A stretch of 64,000 nucleotides of DNA. Source: Paenibacillus sp. FSL R5-0490 (GTDB taxonomy: Bacteria > Bacillota > Bacilli > Bacillales > Cytobacillaceae). Below are positions 1 to 9,500 of the stretch, in pieces. The DNA lies in NCBI RefSeq assembly GCF_001956215.1, contig NZ_MRTQ01000003.1:1-64000 (forward strand), written 5' to 3'. A model generated the notes under the pieces. It did no database searches. It was given only the letters and a program-made list of their open reading frames with translations, and was not told the origin of the DNA. The position numbers and the translations under genes are program-made. Within the stretch, counting starts at the first letter, position 1, and the number at the start of each line of letters is the position of its first letter.

Positions 1-74
1 GTTTGACCCCCACTTATCCTCCTTTGATTCCTCTGAGTCTTGAAGTGGGGGTCTTACTGCCCGTTAGACTGCGA
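1..74 (-). repeat. Left-edge copy of 74-bp inverted repeat (HEARO-like RNA 5' arm)
   Basis: The reverse complement of 1-74 matches 50695-50768 at 73 of 74 positions; the single difference falls in the second stem arm. The core is an 11-bp stem (arms at about 5-15 and 43-53). In the internal copy it is enclosed by an outer GGGCAGT/ACTGCCC stem, only half of which is visible here. The rest of this copy lies left of base 1. Read on the minus strand, it would be the 5' end of a structured RNA whose body and any protein gene are outside the window. Confidence 0.9.
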
Positions 75-89
75 TAAAGATTAAAGCAG

Positions 90-119
90 AACAGCCCAAT
101 TCTATTTTGGGCTGTTTTT
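90..119 (+). terminator. Rho-independent terminator
   Basis: A 10-bp stem AACAGCCCAA/TTGGGCTGTT closes a short loop and is followed by a T-run. It stands between the left-edge repeat and the ywiC promoter, so it most likely ends a transcript that begins left of the window. Confidence 0.75.
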
Positions 120-160
120 AATATCCTCAAAATTGAACGTTTTGTGGCGTTGTGTGTATC

Positions 161-203
161 AGTGATAATCTTCACTTTAAATTTACCGGGAAGATTATAT
201 ATT
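161..203 (+). promoter_or_regulatory. FNR-type class II promoter of ywiC
   Basis: AGTGA-N6-TCACT at 161-176 matches the TGTGA-N6-TCACA site of CRP/FNR-family regulators at 8 of 10 positions and is a perfect inverted repeat. A TATATT -10 element lies at 198-203. If transcription starts at 210, the site is centred at exactly -41.5, the class II activator position used by Bacillus FNR. There is no good -35 hexamer, as expected for an activated promoter. ywiC belongs to the anaerobic FNR-linked genes of B. subtilis (recalled, not checked). Confidence 0.6.
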
Positions 204-234
204 ATAGGCAGAAAGCAGCGGGGAGGTATTATAG

Positions 235-954
235 ATGAAGTTATTTATGCCAAAACAGCATGGTGCCTGGGCAATGCTGATTCTGCCATTTTGGCTCGGA
301 GCAGCTGCATCTGATATTATTTGGTCTCATATCCCGTTTTTTTTAGGATGGATATTGCTATATCTGGCCACTTATCCGGGCCTTTTGCTGTTTAAAAGAA
401 AAAGAATGCCTTTATATTCTAAATGGACAGCCATTTATCTGGTCCCGGCTATTTTACTCCTTTTAGTTCCTTTACTGGAAAGACCATCGATTATCATTTT
501 CGGACTTCTTATGCTTCCTTTTTTTATTATTAATGCGTTCTATTCTTCCAAAAACAGAGATAGAGCATTGGGCAACGACTTTAGTGCCATTTGTGCATTT
601 TCAATAGCAGGCCTTGCGAGCAGCTACTTGCCGCATGGGGAAATTTCACCGATGGCCTGGACAGTGTTTGCAGCATCTATATTATTTTTTGCAGGAAGCA
701 CCTTCTATGTAAAATCAATGATCAGGGAAAAGAAAAATGGTTCTTTTAAATGGGTATCATGGATCTTTCATACTGCGGTACCGATACTTTGGCTGCTGGC
801 GGGCGGATGGATTGTATCTGCTGCGTTTCTTCCAAGCCTTTTCAGGTCCATTGCATTTTATGGGAAGTCATTCACACCTAAAAAAATTGGCGTTTATGAA
901 ATTGCTAATGCCTCGATATTCTTCTTAATGTTATTACTTGCCATACACACTTGA
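235..954 (+). CDS. ywiC: YwiC-like integral membrane protein
   Basis: 239 aa, almost entirely hydrophobic, with about seven predicted membrane segments. The N-terminus MKLFMPKQHGAWAMLILPFW is the hallmark of the YwiC-like family, whose biochemical role is unknown. The start follows a GGGGAGG ribosome-binding site. In B. subtilis ywiC sits near the nitrate-respiration/FNR genes; here it stands alone, but the FNR-like box upstream keeps the link to low oxygen. A terminator follows immediately, so the gene is monocistronic. Confidence 0.85.
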   Translation: MKLFMPKQHGAWAMLILPFWLGAAASDIIWSHIPFFLGWILLYLATYPGLLLFKRKRMPLYSKWTAIYLVPAILLLLVPLLERPSIIIFGLLMLPFFIINAFYSSKNRDRALGNDFSAICAFSIAGLASSYLPHGEISPMAWTVFAASILFFAGSTFYVKSMIREKKNGSFKWVSWIFHTAVPILWLLAGGWIVSAAFLPSLFRSIAFYGKSFTPKKIGVYEIANASIFFLMLLLAIHT

Positions 955-955
955 G

Positions 956-982
956 AACCGGCCTGAAGAGGCCGGTTTTTTC
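956..982 (+). terminator. Terminator of ywiC
   Basis: The stem AACCGGCC/GGCCGGTT with a short loop runs into a T-tract directly after the ywiC stop codon. Confidence 0.85.
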
Positions 983-1042
983 AATATATCAAGAAATGCT
1001 GAAAATTAATATTAGAAATCTTTAAAACTTCAGTAAAATAGG

Positions 1043-1071
1043 TTGCAATTTTTCAATCCAGTTTCTATAAT
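1043..1071 (+). promoter_or_regulatory. SigA promoter of the arg operon
   Basis: TTGCAA (1043-1048) and TATAAT (1066-1071) are separated by 17 bp, close to the housekeeping consensus. The ARG-box candidate lies just downstream, so a bound repressor would block the start site. Confidence 0.8.
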
Positions 1072-1079
1072 AAGAGAAA

Positions 1080-1112
1080 CATAAATTCATAAATATGTAT
1101 ATAAATGATTAA
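1080..1112 (+). promoter_or_regulatory. Candidate ArgR/AhrC operator before argC
   Basis: An AT-rich stretch with repeated half-sites (ATTCATAAATATGTAT, then ATATAAATGAT) resembles the ARG-box pattern TGAATWWWWATTCA, although the symmetry is imperfect. It covers the expected transcription start. Arginine-dependent repression of this operon is established in B. subtilis; the exact box boundaries are my inference. Confidence 0.45.
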
Positions 1113-1140
1113 ATATACAATTAGTATGAAAGGAGCAACT

Positions 1141-2172
1141 ATGAACGTTTCAATAATCGGAACAACCGGCTATGGGGGTGCTGAATTGCTCCGTATCCTC
1201 AAGCAGCATCCGGAATTTAACATCAAATCGATTCATTCTACCAAAGAAGACATCCCCATTTGGAATGAATATCCGCATCTATACGGTTTATTAGACAAAA
1301 ATTTACAGGGAATAGATTCAGATCAAATCGCTGGCCAGTCTGATATTGTTTTTCTGGCTACACCATCCGGGATATCGGGAAAACTTGCTGAAGATTTTTC
1401 AGGTAAAGACGTTAAGGTAATTGACCTATCCGGTGACCTTCGAATTCCGGCTCAAGCCTATCAGGAGTGGTATAAGCACACTCCTGCAAACGAATCTCTC
1501 GTAGAAAAAGCAGTATATGGTCTTCCTGAATGGCACCGCAGAAAAATAGCCTCCGCAGAAATCATATCTAATCCTGGGTGCTATCCAACAGCTGCTCTGC
1601 TAAGTCTTGCACCTGTTGTAAATGAAAATTTAATAAAACCAGATAGTGTTGTCATAGATGCAAAATCCGGAGTGTCCGGGGCAGGAAGGGCGCTTTCAAG
1701 AACAACAAGCTATGCGGAAGCAAATGAAAACCTGCGGGTTTATAAGGTAAACAAGCATCAGCATACGCCTGAAATCGAACAGCAGCTGATGAAATGGAAT
1801 TCCGAAATGAAGCCGATTACCTTCACGACCCATCTTCTTCCGATTACACGGGGCATTATGACAACCAGTTATGTTCAGCTGACCAAGGAATACACTTCTT
1901 CTCAAATTCTTGAACTTTATCAAACAGTCTATGAAAACCAGCCATTTGTCCGGATTCGTCCGGAAAATACCTTCCCTTCTGTAAAAGAGGTTGCAGGCTC
2001 TAACTTTTGCGACATAGGTACCCACATGGACTCCAGAACAGGCAGACTGACAATCGTTTCAGTGATTGATAATTTAATGAAAGGTGCTGCCGGGCAGGCT
2101 GTGCAAAATGCCAATATAATGAGCGGATGTGATGAAACAGCGGGTCTCGGATTTGTTCCGCTATATCCATAA
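1141..2172 (+). CDS. argC: N-acetyl-gamma-glutamyl-phosphate reductase ArgC
   Basis: 343 aa. Third step of arginine synthesis: NADPH reduction of N-acetylglutamyl phosphate to the semialdehyde, in the cytosol. The nucleotide-binding turn GTTGYGGAE lies at residues 7-15, and the catalytic Cys is C147 in SNPGCYPTA. I start it at ATG 1141, not at the upstream in-frame codon at 1105, because an AAAGGAG site sits at the right distance and the family begins MxVxIIGxTGYxG. First gene of the argCJBD-carAB-argF operon. Confidence 0.97.
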   Translation: MNVSIIGTTGYGGAELLRILKQHPEFNIKSIHSTKEDIPIWNEYPHLYGLLDKNLQGIDSDQIAGQSDIVFLATPSGISGKLAEDFSGKDVKVIDLSGDLRIPAQAYQEWYKHTPANESLVEKAVYGLPEWHRRKIASAEIISNPGCYPTAALLSLAPVVNENLIKPDSVVIDAKSGVSGAGRALSRTTSYAEANENLRVYKVNKHQHTPEIEQQLMKWNSEMKPITFTTHLLPITRGIMTTSYVQLTKEYTSSQILELYQTVYENQPFVRIRPENTFPSVKEVAGSNFCDIGTHMDSRTGRLTIVSVIDNLMKGAAGQAVQNANIMSGCDETAGLGFVPLYP

Positions 2173-2185
2173 GGAGGAAAGATAA

Positions 2186-3415
2186 ATGCAATTAGTATCT
2201 CAAGCTGAAGTAGCTGAACTGCCCGCCGGGAGCATCATCACACCGAAAGGCTTTACAGCAGCGGGTGTTCATGCAGGGCTGCGCTATTCCAAAAAGGACT
2301 TAGGGATTATTTTAAGCGATATTCCTGCACATTGTGCAGCAGTCTATACAACCAGCCATTTTCAGGCGGCCCCTCTAAAAGTTACACAGGAAAGCATTGC
2401 AGCGGATGGACTCATACAGGCAGTCATTGTAAATAGTGCATGTGCCAATGCTTGTACAGGGGAACAGGGTCTAAAAGATGCTTATCAAATGAGAAAATCA
2501 ACTGCAGATAAATTCAATTTAAAGGAACAGCATGTGGCGGTTGCCTCTACCGGTGTCATTGGCGAGTATATGCAGATGGATAAGATAGAACAGGGCATAA
2601 AGATGCTGAAGCCCGGCAATGAGGCGATACACTCAGACGATTTTCAAACAGCCATATTAACAACAGATTTAGTGATGAAGAAGTGCTGCTACTCTGCAGT
2701 CATTGATGGGAAAACAGTCACGATGGGCGGGTCTGCTAAGGGTTCAGGAATGATTCATCCCAATATGGCAACGATGCTTGCGTTTATTACAACAGATGCT
2801 AATATAGCCAGCTCTGATTTGCAATTTGCTTTAAAACAGGTTACTGATCGAACGTTCAATCAGATAACCGTTGATGGGGATACCTCAACAAATGATATGG
2901 TAATGGTCATGGCCAATGGAGCCAGCGGTACCAATAAACTTTCGCCGGATCATCCAGATTGGGATGTATTTATACAGATGCTTTCCAAAACTTGTGAAAG
3001 TCTGGCCAAACAAATCGCAAAAGATGGTGAGGGAGCAACAAAGCTGATCGAGGTGGAGGTATCGGGGACAAAAACCGATGATGATGCAAGAATGATTGCT
3101 AAACAGATTGTCGGCTCGAACCTTGTAAAGACTGCTATATATGGAGCAGATGCCAATTGGGGCAGAATTATCGGGGCAATCGGACAGGGCCAGCCGGCCA
3201 TTGATCCATCTTCGGTAGATATTTCAATCGGACCTATAGTCATGCTGAAAAATAGTGTTCCTCTGACATTTTCTGAAGAAGAAGCAAAAGAATACTTATC
3301 CAATACTGCCATTCAGATTACTGTGGATCTTCATCAGGGAGCAGGCATAGGGAAGGCCTGGGGATGTGACTTATCCTATGATTATGTCAAAATCAATGCA
3401 AGCTATCGTACCTGA
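2186..3415 (+). CDS. argJ: Bifunctional ornithine acetyltransferase/N-acetylglutamate synthase ArgJ
   Basis: 409 aa. Transfers acetyl from N-acetylornithine to glutamate and, in the bifunctional type, also from acetyl-CoA, so it runs the cyclic arginine pathway. The self-cleavage/nucleophile site is T196 in the HPNMATML motif, which divides the precursor into alpha and beta chains. The start follows a strong AAGGAGG site 13 bp after argC. Full family length. Confidence 0.97.
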   Translation: MQLVSQAEVAELPAGSIITPKGFTAAGVHAGLRYSKKDLGIILSDIPAHCAAVYTTSHFQAAPLKVTQESIAADGLIQAVIVNSACANACTGEQGLKDAYQMRKSTADKFNLKEQHVAVASTGVIGEYMQMDKIEQGIKMLKPGNEAIHSDDFQTAILTTDLVMKKCCYSAVIDGKTVTMGGSAKGSGMIHPNMATMLAFITTDANIASSDLQFALKQVTDRTFNQITVDGDTSTNDMVMVMANGASGTNKLSPDHPDWDVFIQMLSKTCESLAKQIAKDGEGATKLIEVEVSGTKTDDDARMIAKQIVGSNLVKTAIYGADANWGRIIGAIGQGQPAIDPSSVDISIGPIVMLKNSVPLTFSEEEAKEYLSNTAIQITVDLHQGAGIGKAWGCDLSYDYVKINASYRT

Positions 3416-3427
3416 GGGGGATGCTAT

Positions 3428-4201
3428 TTGAAAAGTATAGTCATTAAATGCGGCGGCAGTGTTATGGAAGAACTGGGAAAAGATTTTTTTGATAGTGTTT
3501 TATTGTTGAAGAAAGAAGGATACCAGATTGTTTTTGTTCATGGAGGCGGTCCGGCAATTAACAGCATGCTGGAACTTTATAATATCCCTCATGAATTTGT
3601 CAATGGGCTTAGAAAGACGACTCCGGCAGTTCTGGAGGTAGCAGAGATGGTCTTGTCAGGACAATCAAACCGCAAACTTACCTCAATGATCGAAATGCAT
3701 GGTTTGAGTGGTTTTGGCGTAAATGGCAGTGATGCGGGATTACTAAAGGCTGAATGCATCAATCAGGATGAACTTGGACTGGTTGGAGAAATAACGGCTG
3801 TTAATCCGTCGTTACTGGAAATGTTATTTAACGAAGACCTGATCCCTGTCATTACTCCTATTGCAGCTTCAGAAGGCGGCACGAAACTGAATATCAATGC
3901 TGACTATGCTGCGGCAGCCGTTGCCAATGCCATTAAAGCTGAACAGTGCATTTTTGTAACGGATGTAAAAGGAATTTTCATTGACGGTAACCTCGCTCCC
4001 CAGCTTGACGCGTATGAAATTGAACAGCATATAAACGATAAAAAAATAACAGGCGGAATGATTCCAAAAGTTACCTCTGCCTTGAGCCTAATCAGCAAAG
4101 GATTAAATAGCGTAATGATTGTATCAGGTAAAGAAAAGTTTTATGAGGATGGCATATGGATCGGGACGAACGTATCTGCCAAGAAGGAGGTCTTAACTTG
4201 A
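3428..4201 (+). CDS. argB: Acetylglutamate kinase ArgB
   Basis: 257 aa, amino-acid kinase fold. Phosphorylates N-acetylglutamate. The phosphate-binding motifs IKCGGSV (N-terminus) and VHGGGPAI (about residues 38-45) are intact. Initiation is at TTG 3428 after a GAGGGGG site; no better start fits the family N-terminus MKxIVIKxGGS. The stop overlaps the TTG start of argD, which indicates translational coupling. Confidence 0.96.
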   Translation: MKSIVIKCGGSVMEELGKDFFDSVLLLKKEGYQIVFVHGGGPAINSMLELYNIPHEFVNGLRKTTPAVLEVAEMVLSGQSNRKLTSMIEMHGLSGFGVNGSDAGLLKAECINQDELGLVGEITAVNPSLLEMLFNEDLIPVITPIAASEGGTKLNINADYAAAAVANAIKAEQCIFVTDVKGIFIDGNLAPQLDAYEIEQHINDKKITGGMIPKVTSALSLISKGLNSVMIVSGKEKFYEDGIWIGTNVSAKKEVLT

Positions 4202-5355
4202 GTAACCTATTTCCAACATATGCCCGGTGGGAAGTCGAGCCGGAAAAAGCAGAAGGAAGTTATCTTTTTGATAAAAGCGGGAAGCGCTATTTGGACTTCA
4301 CCTCAGGAATCGGAGTCTGCAATCTGGGTCACCGTCCAGCAAGTGTCCAAAAATCTATTAACGAACAGCTGAATAAATTCTGGCATGTTTCCAATTTGTT
4401 CATACAGGATCAGCAGGAGAATGCAGCAAAGACTCTCTCTGAAGCTGCGGGCATGGACCTTGTATTCTTTGCCAACAGTGGAGCAGAAGCAAATGAAGCA
4501 GCGATCAAACTTGCCAGAAAAGCTTCGGGACGGGAAAAAATCATTACTTTTCAGCAATCATTCCACGGGAGGACCTTCGCCACTATGGCTGCAACAGGAC
4601 AGGATAAAATAAAAAGTGGCTATGGTTCCATGCTGGAAACATTTAAATATGTTCCTTTTAATGATATTAATGCATTAAAGAATGAGATGGATTTGGAAAC
4701 AGCCGCTGTAATGCTGGAAATTGTCCAGGGTGAAGGCGGGATTCACATTGGGAATCAGGAGTTTCTTGCAGAAACAGAGAAGCTTTGCAGAGAATATGGT
4801 GCGCTGCTGATAGTAGATGAAATTCAGACCGGCATTGGCAGGACGGGGAAAGCCTTTGGATTTCAGCATTTTGGCCTTGTGCCCGATATCGTAACCGCAG
4901 CTAAAGGCCTGGGAAGCGGAATGCCAATAGGCGCTGTAATTGGAAGAAAAGCATTAGAAGGGGTGTTTGGACCAGGAAGCCATGGATCAACATTTGGCGG
5001 GAACCCCATCAGCATTGCTGCAGCTATTGCTACAATGAAGACAATTTTTAATGATGATTTTTTACAAGGTGTTCAGGAGAAAAGTGCATATCTTGTTGAC
5101 AAATTGACAGAAGCTCTAAAACAGATCGCAGCTGTTAAAGAGATTCGCCAACTTGGTTTGATGGTCGGTATTGAATCAGATATCCCTCTTCCATCTTTGT
5201 TAAAGGAATTAAGAGACAAGGGCTTGCTGGCATTGCCTGCAGGGGAAAATGTTTTGAGGCTGCTGCCTCCTTTGACAGCATCCAAATCTGAAATAGATGA
5301 AGCGGTACAAATTCTGAAATCCATACTAAAGGAATTTTCAAAATCAGCTGTGTAA
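4198..5355 (+). CDS. argD: Acetylornithine aminotransferase ArgD
   Basis: 385 aa, class III PLP-dependent aminotransferase. Converts N-acetylglutamate semialdehyde to N-acetylornithine. The PLP lysine is K236 in TAAKGLGSG, and DEIQTGIGRTG lies just upstream of it. A longer frame begins at 4156, but it lies inside argB. The TTG at 4198 follows AGGAGG (4184-4189) and overlaps the argB TGA, so I take it as the start. Confidence 0.95.
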   Translation: MSNLFPTYARWEVEPEKAEGSYLFDKSGKRYLDFTSGIGVCNLGHRPASVQKSINEQLNKFWHVSNLFIQDQQENAAKTLSEAAGMDLVFFANSGAEANEAAIKLARKASGREKIITFQQSFHGRTFATMAATGQDKIKSGYGSMLETFKYVPFNDINALKNEMDLETAAVMLEIVQGEGGIHIGNQEFLAETEKLCREYGALLIVDEIQTGIGRTGKAFGFQHFGLVPDIVTAAKGLGSGMPIGAVIGRKALEGVFGPGSHGSTFGGNPISIAAAIATMKTIFNDDFLQGVQEKSAYLVDKLTEALKQIAAVKEIRQLGLMVGIESDIPLPSLLKELRDKGLLALPAGENVLRLLPPLTASKSEIDEAVQILKSILKEFSKSAV

Positions 5356-5376
5356 GCTGTATTATTTTTCAAATGA

Positions 5377-5392
5377 GTGAATAAAAATTAAC
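5377..5392 (+). promoter_or_regulatory. ARG-box candidate before carA
   Basis: GTGAATAAAAATTAAC in the 77-bp argD-carA gap closely resembles the ARG-box consensus (TGAATAAAAATTCA type). It is the better of the two ARG-box matches in this operon and suggests separate ArgR control of carAB-argF. Confidence 0.5.
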
Positions 5393-5432
5393 AAAGTTAT
5401 ATAAATATACAGATAGCTTCGAGGTGTTGAGA

Positions 5433-6512
5433 ATGGAAGGATACCTTCATTTAAATAGCGGCAATTCCTATAAGGGCCAATGGCTGACTGATCAGCCTGA
5501 AAAGGATGTAGAAGGGGAAATCGTATTTTTTACAGGAATGACAGGCTACCAGGAAGTATTGACAGATCCTTCTTATAAGGACCAAATCATTGTATTTACG
5601 TATCCTTTAATCGGAAATTACGGAATAAATGAGTCTGATTTTGAGAGCAAGAAACCTCATGTGGCAGGGGTTATTGTTTATGAAGGGAGCAGAAATCCAT
5701 CACATTATAAATCGGCTTATTCGCTTCAGGAATACCTTCAGAAATGGAATATTCCATTATTAGGACATATGGACACCCGATCCATTGTAAAGAAAATCCG
5801 TTCGGAAGGCAGCATGCCGGCAAAAATGTCTTCTTCGGAAACATCAGCTGACGGAATGCTGCTTCCAAAGGATGAAAAGGTTTGTAAAGTATCTTCACAA
5901 GCTAAGGAGTGCTTTGGAGAGGGAAGCGTTCATATAGTTGTTATTGATTTTGGCGCTAAAAAATCAATTGTGGATTCTTTGCTGAAAAGAGCTTGCAAGG
6001 TTACGTCTGTTCCATATAATACAAACTTTGAACAGATAAAAAAATTAAATCCGGACGGTGTGGTGCTTTCAAACGGGCCTGGAGATCCAAAAGAATTAAA
6101 AAGCATACTCCCTGAATTAAAAAAGGTGCTGGAGCAGTATCCGGCTTTGGGAATTTGCCTTGGCCACCAGCTGGCAGCTTTAGCATTTGGAGGCAATACA
6201 AAGAAACTGTCTTTTGGCCATAGGGGTGCCAACCACCCGATTGCGGACATGAAGAAGAGCACTGTCTTCATGTCATCACAAAATCATAGTTATGTGGTTG
6301 ATGACGAGAGCATAAAAGGTACAGGGTTTAAAACACGTTATATAAACCTTCATGACCAGTCAATTGAGGGACTGATGCATAAGGTCCTTCCAATCCATAC
6401 GGTGCAATTCCATCCCGAAGCACATCCGGGACCTGCGGATGGCGATTATATTTTTGATGAGTTTATGAACATGATTCAAGAGGAGAATAGGAGAGTTTTC
6501 GCTTATGCCTAA
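5433..6512 (+). CDS. carA: Carbamoyl-phosphate synthase small (glutaminase) subunit, arginine-type
   Basis: 359 aa. Class I glutamine amidotransferase that delivers ammonia to CarB. The triad is C242 (GICLGHQLA), H327 and E329 (VQFHPEAHPG). I prefer ATG 5433 over GTG 5424 because GAGGTG lies 6 nt upstream of it. The location inside the arginine operon identifies it as the arginine-responsive enzyme rather than the pyrimidine paralogue (pyrAA), which is not in the window. Confidence 0.95.
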   Translation: MEGYLHLNSGNSYKGQWLTDQPEKDVEGEIVFFTGMTGYQEVLTDPSYKDQIIVFTYPLIGNYGINESDFESKKPHVAGVIVYEGSRNPSHYKSAYSLQEYLQKWNIPLLGHMDTRSIVKKIRSEGSMPAKMSSSETSADGMLLPKDEKVCKVSSQAKECFGEGSVHIVVIDFGAKKSIVDSLLKRACKVTSVPYNTNFEQIKKLNPDGVVLSNGPGDPKELKSILPELKKVLEQYPALGICLGHQLAALAFGGNTKKLSFGHRGANHPIADMKKSTVFMSSQNHSYVVDDESIKGTGFKTRYINLHDQSIEGLMHKVLPIHTVQFHPEAHPGPADGDYIFDEFMNMIQEENRRVFAYA

Positions 6513-9500
6513 AGACACCAGTATCCAATCCATATTAGTAATCGGCTCCGGCCCTATTGTCATCGGGCAGGCAGCAGAATTTGATTATGCAGGAACACAG
6601 GCCTGCGCAGCATTAAAGGAAGAAGGCTATAAGGTTATTCTTGTTAATAACAATCCGGCTACCATCATGTCTGACAAAGCTTTTGCTGATAAAGTCTATT
6701 TTGAGCCGATGACAGCTGACAGCCTTGAGAAGATTATAAAGAAAGAACGTCCAGATGGCCTGCTTGCCACACTGGGAGGCCAGACAGGATTAAATCTTGC
6801 TTTTAAACTGAGTGAATCAGGTGTGCTTGAACGTTATGGAGTGAAGCTTTTGGGCAGCAGTATAGAATCCATTAAGAAAGGTGAAGACCGGGAAGCTTTT
6901 CGTAAGCTGATGAACGAGCTTAACGAACCTGTTCCTGAAAGCATCATTGTCCATGAAGTGGAAGAAGCCGTTCAATTTGCCTGTGATATTGGATACCCTA
7001 TTATCGTCCGTCCAGCCTATACCCTTGGCGGAACAGGCGGGGGTATTGCAGGAGATCTCGAAGAACTGACATCCCTGGTGCAGGGCGGGTTAAAAGAAAG
7101 TGCGATTAACCAATGTCTGGTTGAAAAAAGCATAGCGGGATTTAAGGAAATAGAGTATGAGGTTATGCGTGATTCTCAGAATACGTGCATCACGATTTGC
7201 AATATGGAAAATATTGATCCCGTAGGGGTGCACACAGGTGATTCTATTGTTGTCGCACCTTCACAGACCTTAACTGATGATGAATATCAGATGCTCCGAA
7301 CGGCATCTATTAAAATCATTTCGGAGCTGGGCATTATTGGAGGGTGCAACATTCAATTTGCCCTGGATCCGCATAGCAGGAATTATTACTTGATTGAAGT
7401 AAATCCGAGAGTCAGCAGGTCATCTGCCCTTGCTTCCAAAGCAACAGGCTATCCAATTGCCAGAATGGCTGCAAAACTTGCAGTCGGGTATAACTTATCA
7501 GAGATAATCAACCCTGTAACAGGAGACACATTTGCAAGCTTTGAACCAGCTCTCGATTATGTCATTGTTAAGTTTCCAAAATGGCCTTTTGATAAATTTC
7601 CTTCAGCAGACCGCAAGCTCGGAACACAAATGAAAGCCACCGGAGAGGTAATGGGTATTGACCGGAATCTGGAACGGGCTCTTTTAAAAGCAATCCATTC
7701 ACTTGAAGTGAAAGGAATGGATTTAATATCACCAGTCTTATCATCGAAATCGGCAGATGAACTGGAGGAATTGCTATTAAAGCAGACTGACGAAAGATTT
7801 TTTACCGTGATTGAATTGCTGCGGAGAAATCACTCATTAAAAGCATTACACTCTATCACAAAAATAGATTATTTCTACCTCCACATACTCAGTGAAATGG
7901 TGAAACTTGAAAAACACATTTCTTCCTTAACACTTGAAGGAGCAACAAAAGAAGAGCTGCAGCTATTTAAGGAAAAGGGCTTCAGTGATAAGTTTCTTGC
8001 ATTCGAATGGAAAGTAACGGAGAAAGCAGTCAGGGACAAAAGGAAAGAGGCTGGCATTCTTCCTGCCTATAAAATGGTTGACACATGCGCTGCTGAATTT
8101 GAAGCACAATCTAATTATTATTACTCCAGTTATTTTGGTGAAAATGAACAGGTGAAGAGTAATAAGAGAAAAGTCCTGATTATCGGAAGCGGCCCCATCA
8201 GAATTGGCCAGGGCATTGAATTTGATTATTGCTCTGTTCAGGGAGTGTTTGCGCTGAAAGATGAAGGCGTTGAGACAATCATGATCAATAACAACCCTGA
8301 AACGGTAAGTACGGATTATACAACTGCTGACAGACTTTATTTTGAACCGTTAATTCTTGAGGATATCTTGAATGTGATTGAAGCAGAAGGAGTTTCAGAA
8401 GTCATTGTGCAGCTTGGCGGGCAAACAGCTCTGAATCTGGCATCCGATCTTGAAGCTTATGGCGTTACCCTGCTTGGAACTGACTCAAATACCATTGATG
8501 CATTAGAGGACCGGAAGCTTTTTTATCAGCTATTGGATGATTTAAATATCCCGAGGATTAAAGGAGATGTTGTCCACTCAGAAGCAGAGCTAAAAGCAGC
8601 AGCTGAAAACATTGGATACCCCATTCTTGTACGCCCATCTTATGTTATAGGCGGCAGAGGAATGGAACGTATTTCTTCATCAACTGAGCTTGAGAGCTAC
8701 TTAACGAAAGGTGATGTCCCTTATCCGATTTTGATTGATCAATTCGTGCATGCTATAGAAGCTGAGCTTGATCTGGCTGCAGACGGAAATTATATATGTG
8801 CACCGGCAATTATGGAGCATATTGAAAAAACCGGAGTCCATTCAGGAGACAGCATGTCCGTTCTTCCGCCGCAAAATCTTTCAGAGAAAGTCCAGAATAA
8901 AATGTTGGCCTATGCAAAAGCGGTTGTGCAAAAGCTCCATTATAAAGGACTTATGAATATTCAATATATCGTGGAGGGTGAAGAGGTATTTATTCTTGAA
9001 ATTAACCCCCGTGCAAGCAGAACGGTGCCTATTATCAGCAAGGTCACAGGTGTGCAGCTGGTAGAGATTGCGACAAAAATATTGCTTGGGAAATATAATT
9101 TGTCGAAAGATGAAATTCCGGCTGATTCGAAACTCCCGTATGTATGTGTAAAATTCCCGGTCTTCTCGAATTATGCTTTAAAGGGGTTGGACAGCAAAGT
9201 AGGTCCTGAAATGAAATCAACAGGTGAGGGCATTTCACTGGCGCCAAATTATGAGGAAGCTGTCAGAAAGTCTTTCCACGCTGGTTTAAATGGTGTTAAG
9301 GGCAAATGTGTCGTAATAGCAAATACTCCAAAAACAGACGAATTAACACATTATATTAATCAGGCTAAAGCTGTGCCTGTTTTCCTGTCTCAAGACAAAA
9401 TGGACTGGAATGCCAAGGAAACCTTTGCTTTATATAATCCGGGAACGAGTGAAGAAGATAAAAAAATGAGAGAAATGGGAACCAAAAACAGAATTTTGAC

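Noticed and set aside
4156-4197. N-terminal extension of argD from ATG 4156
   Set aside because: It lies wholly inside argB, has no ribosome-binding site and adds residues absent from the family.
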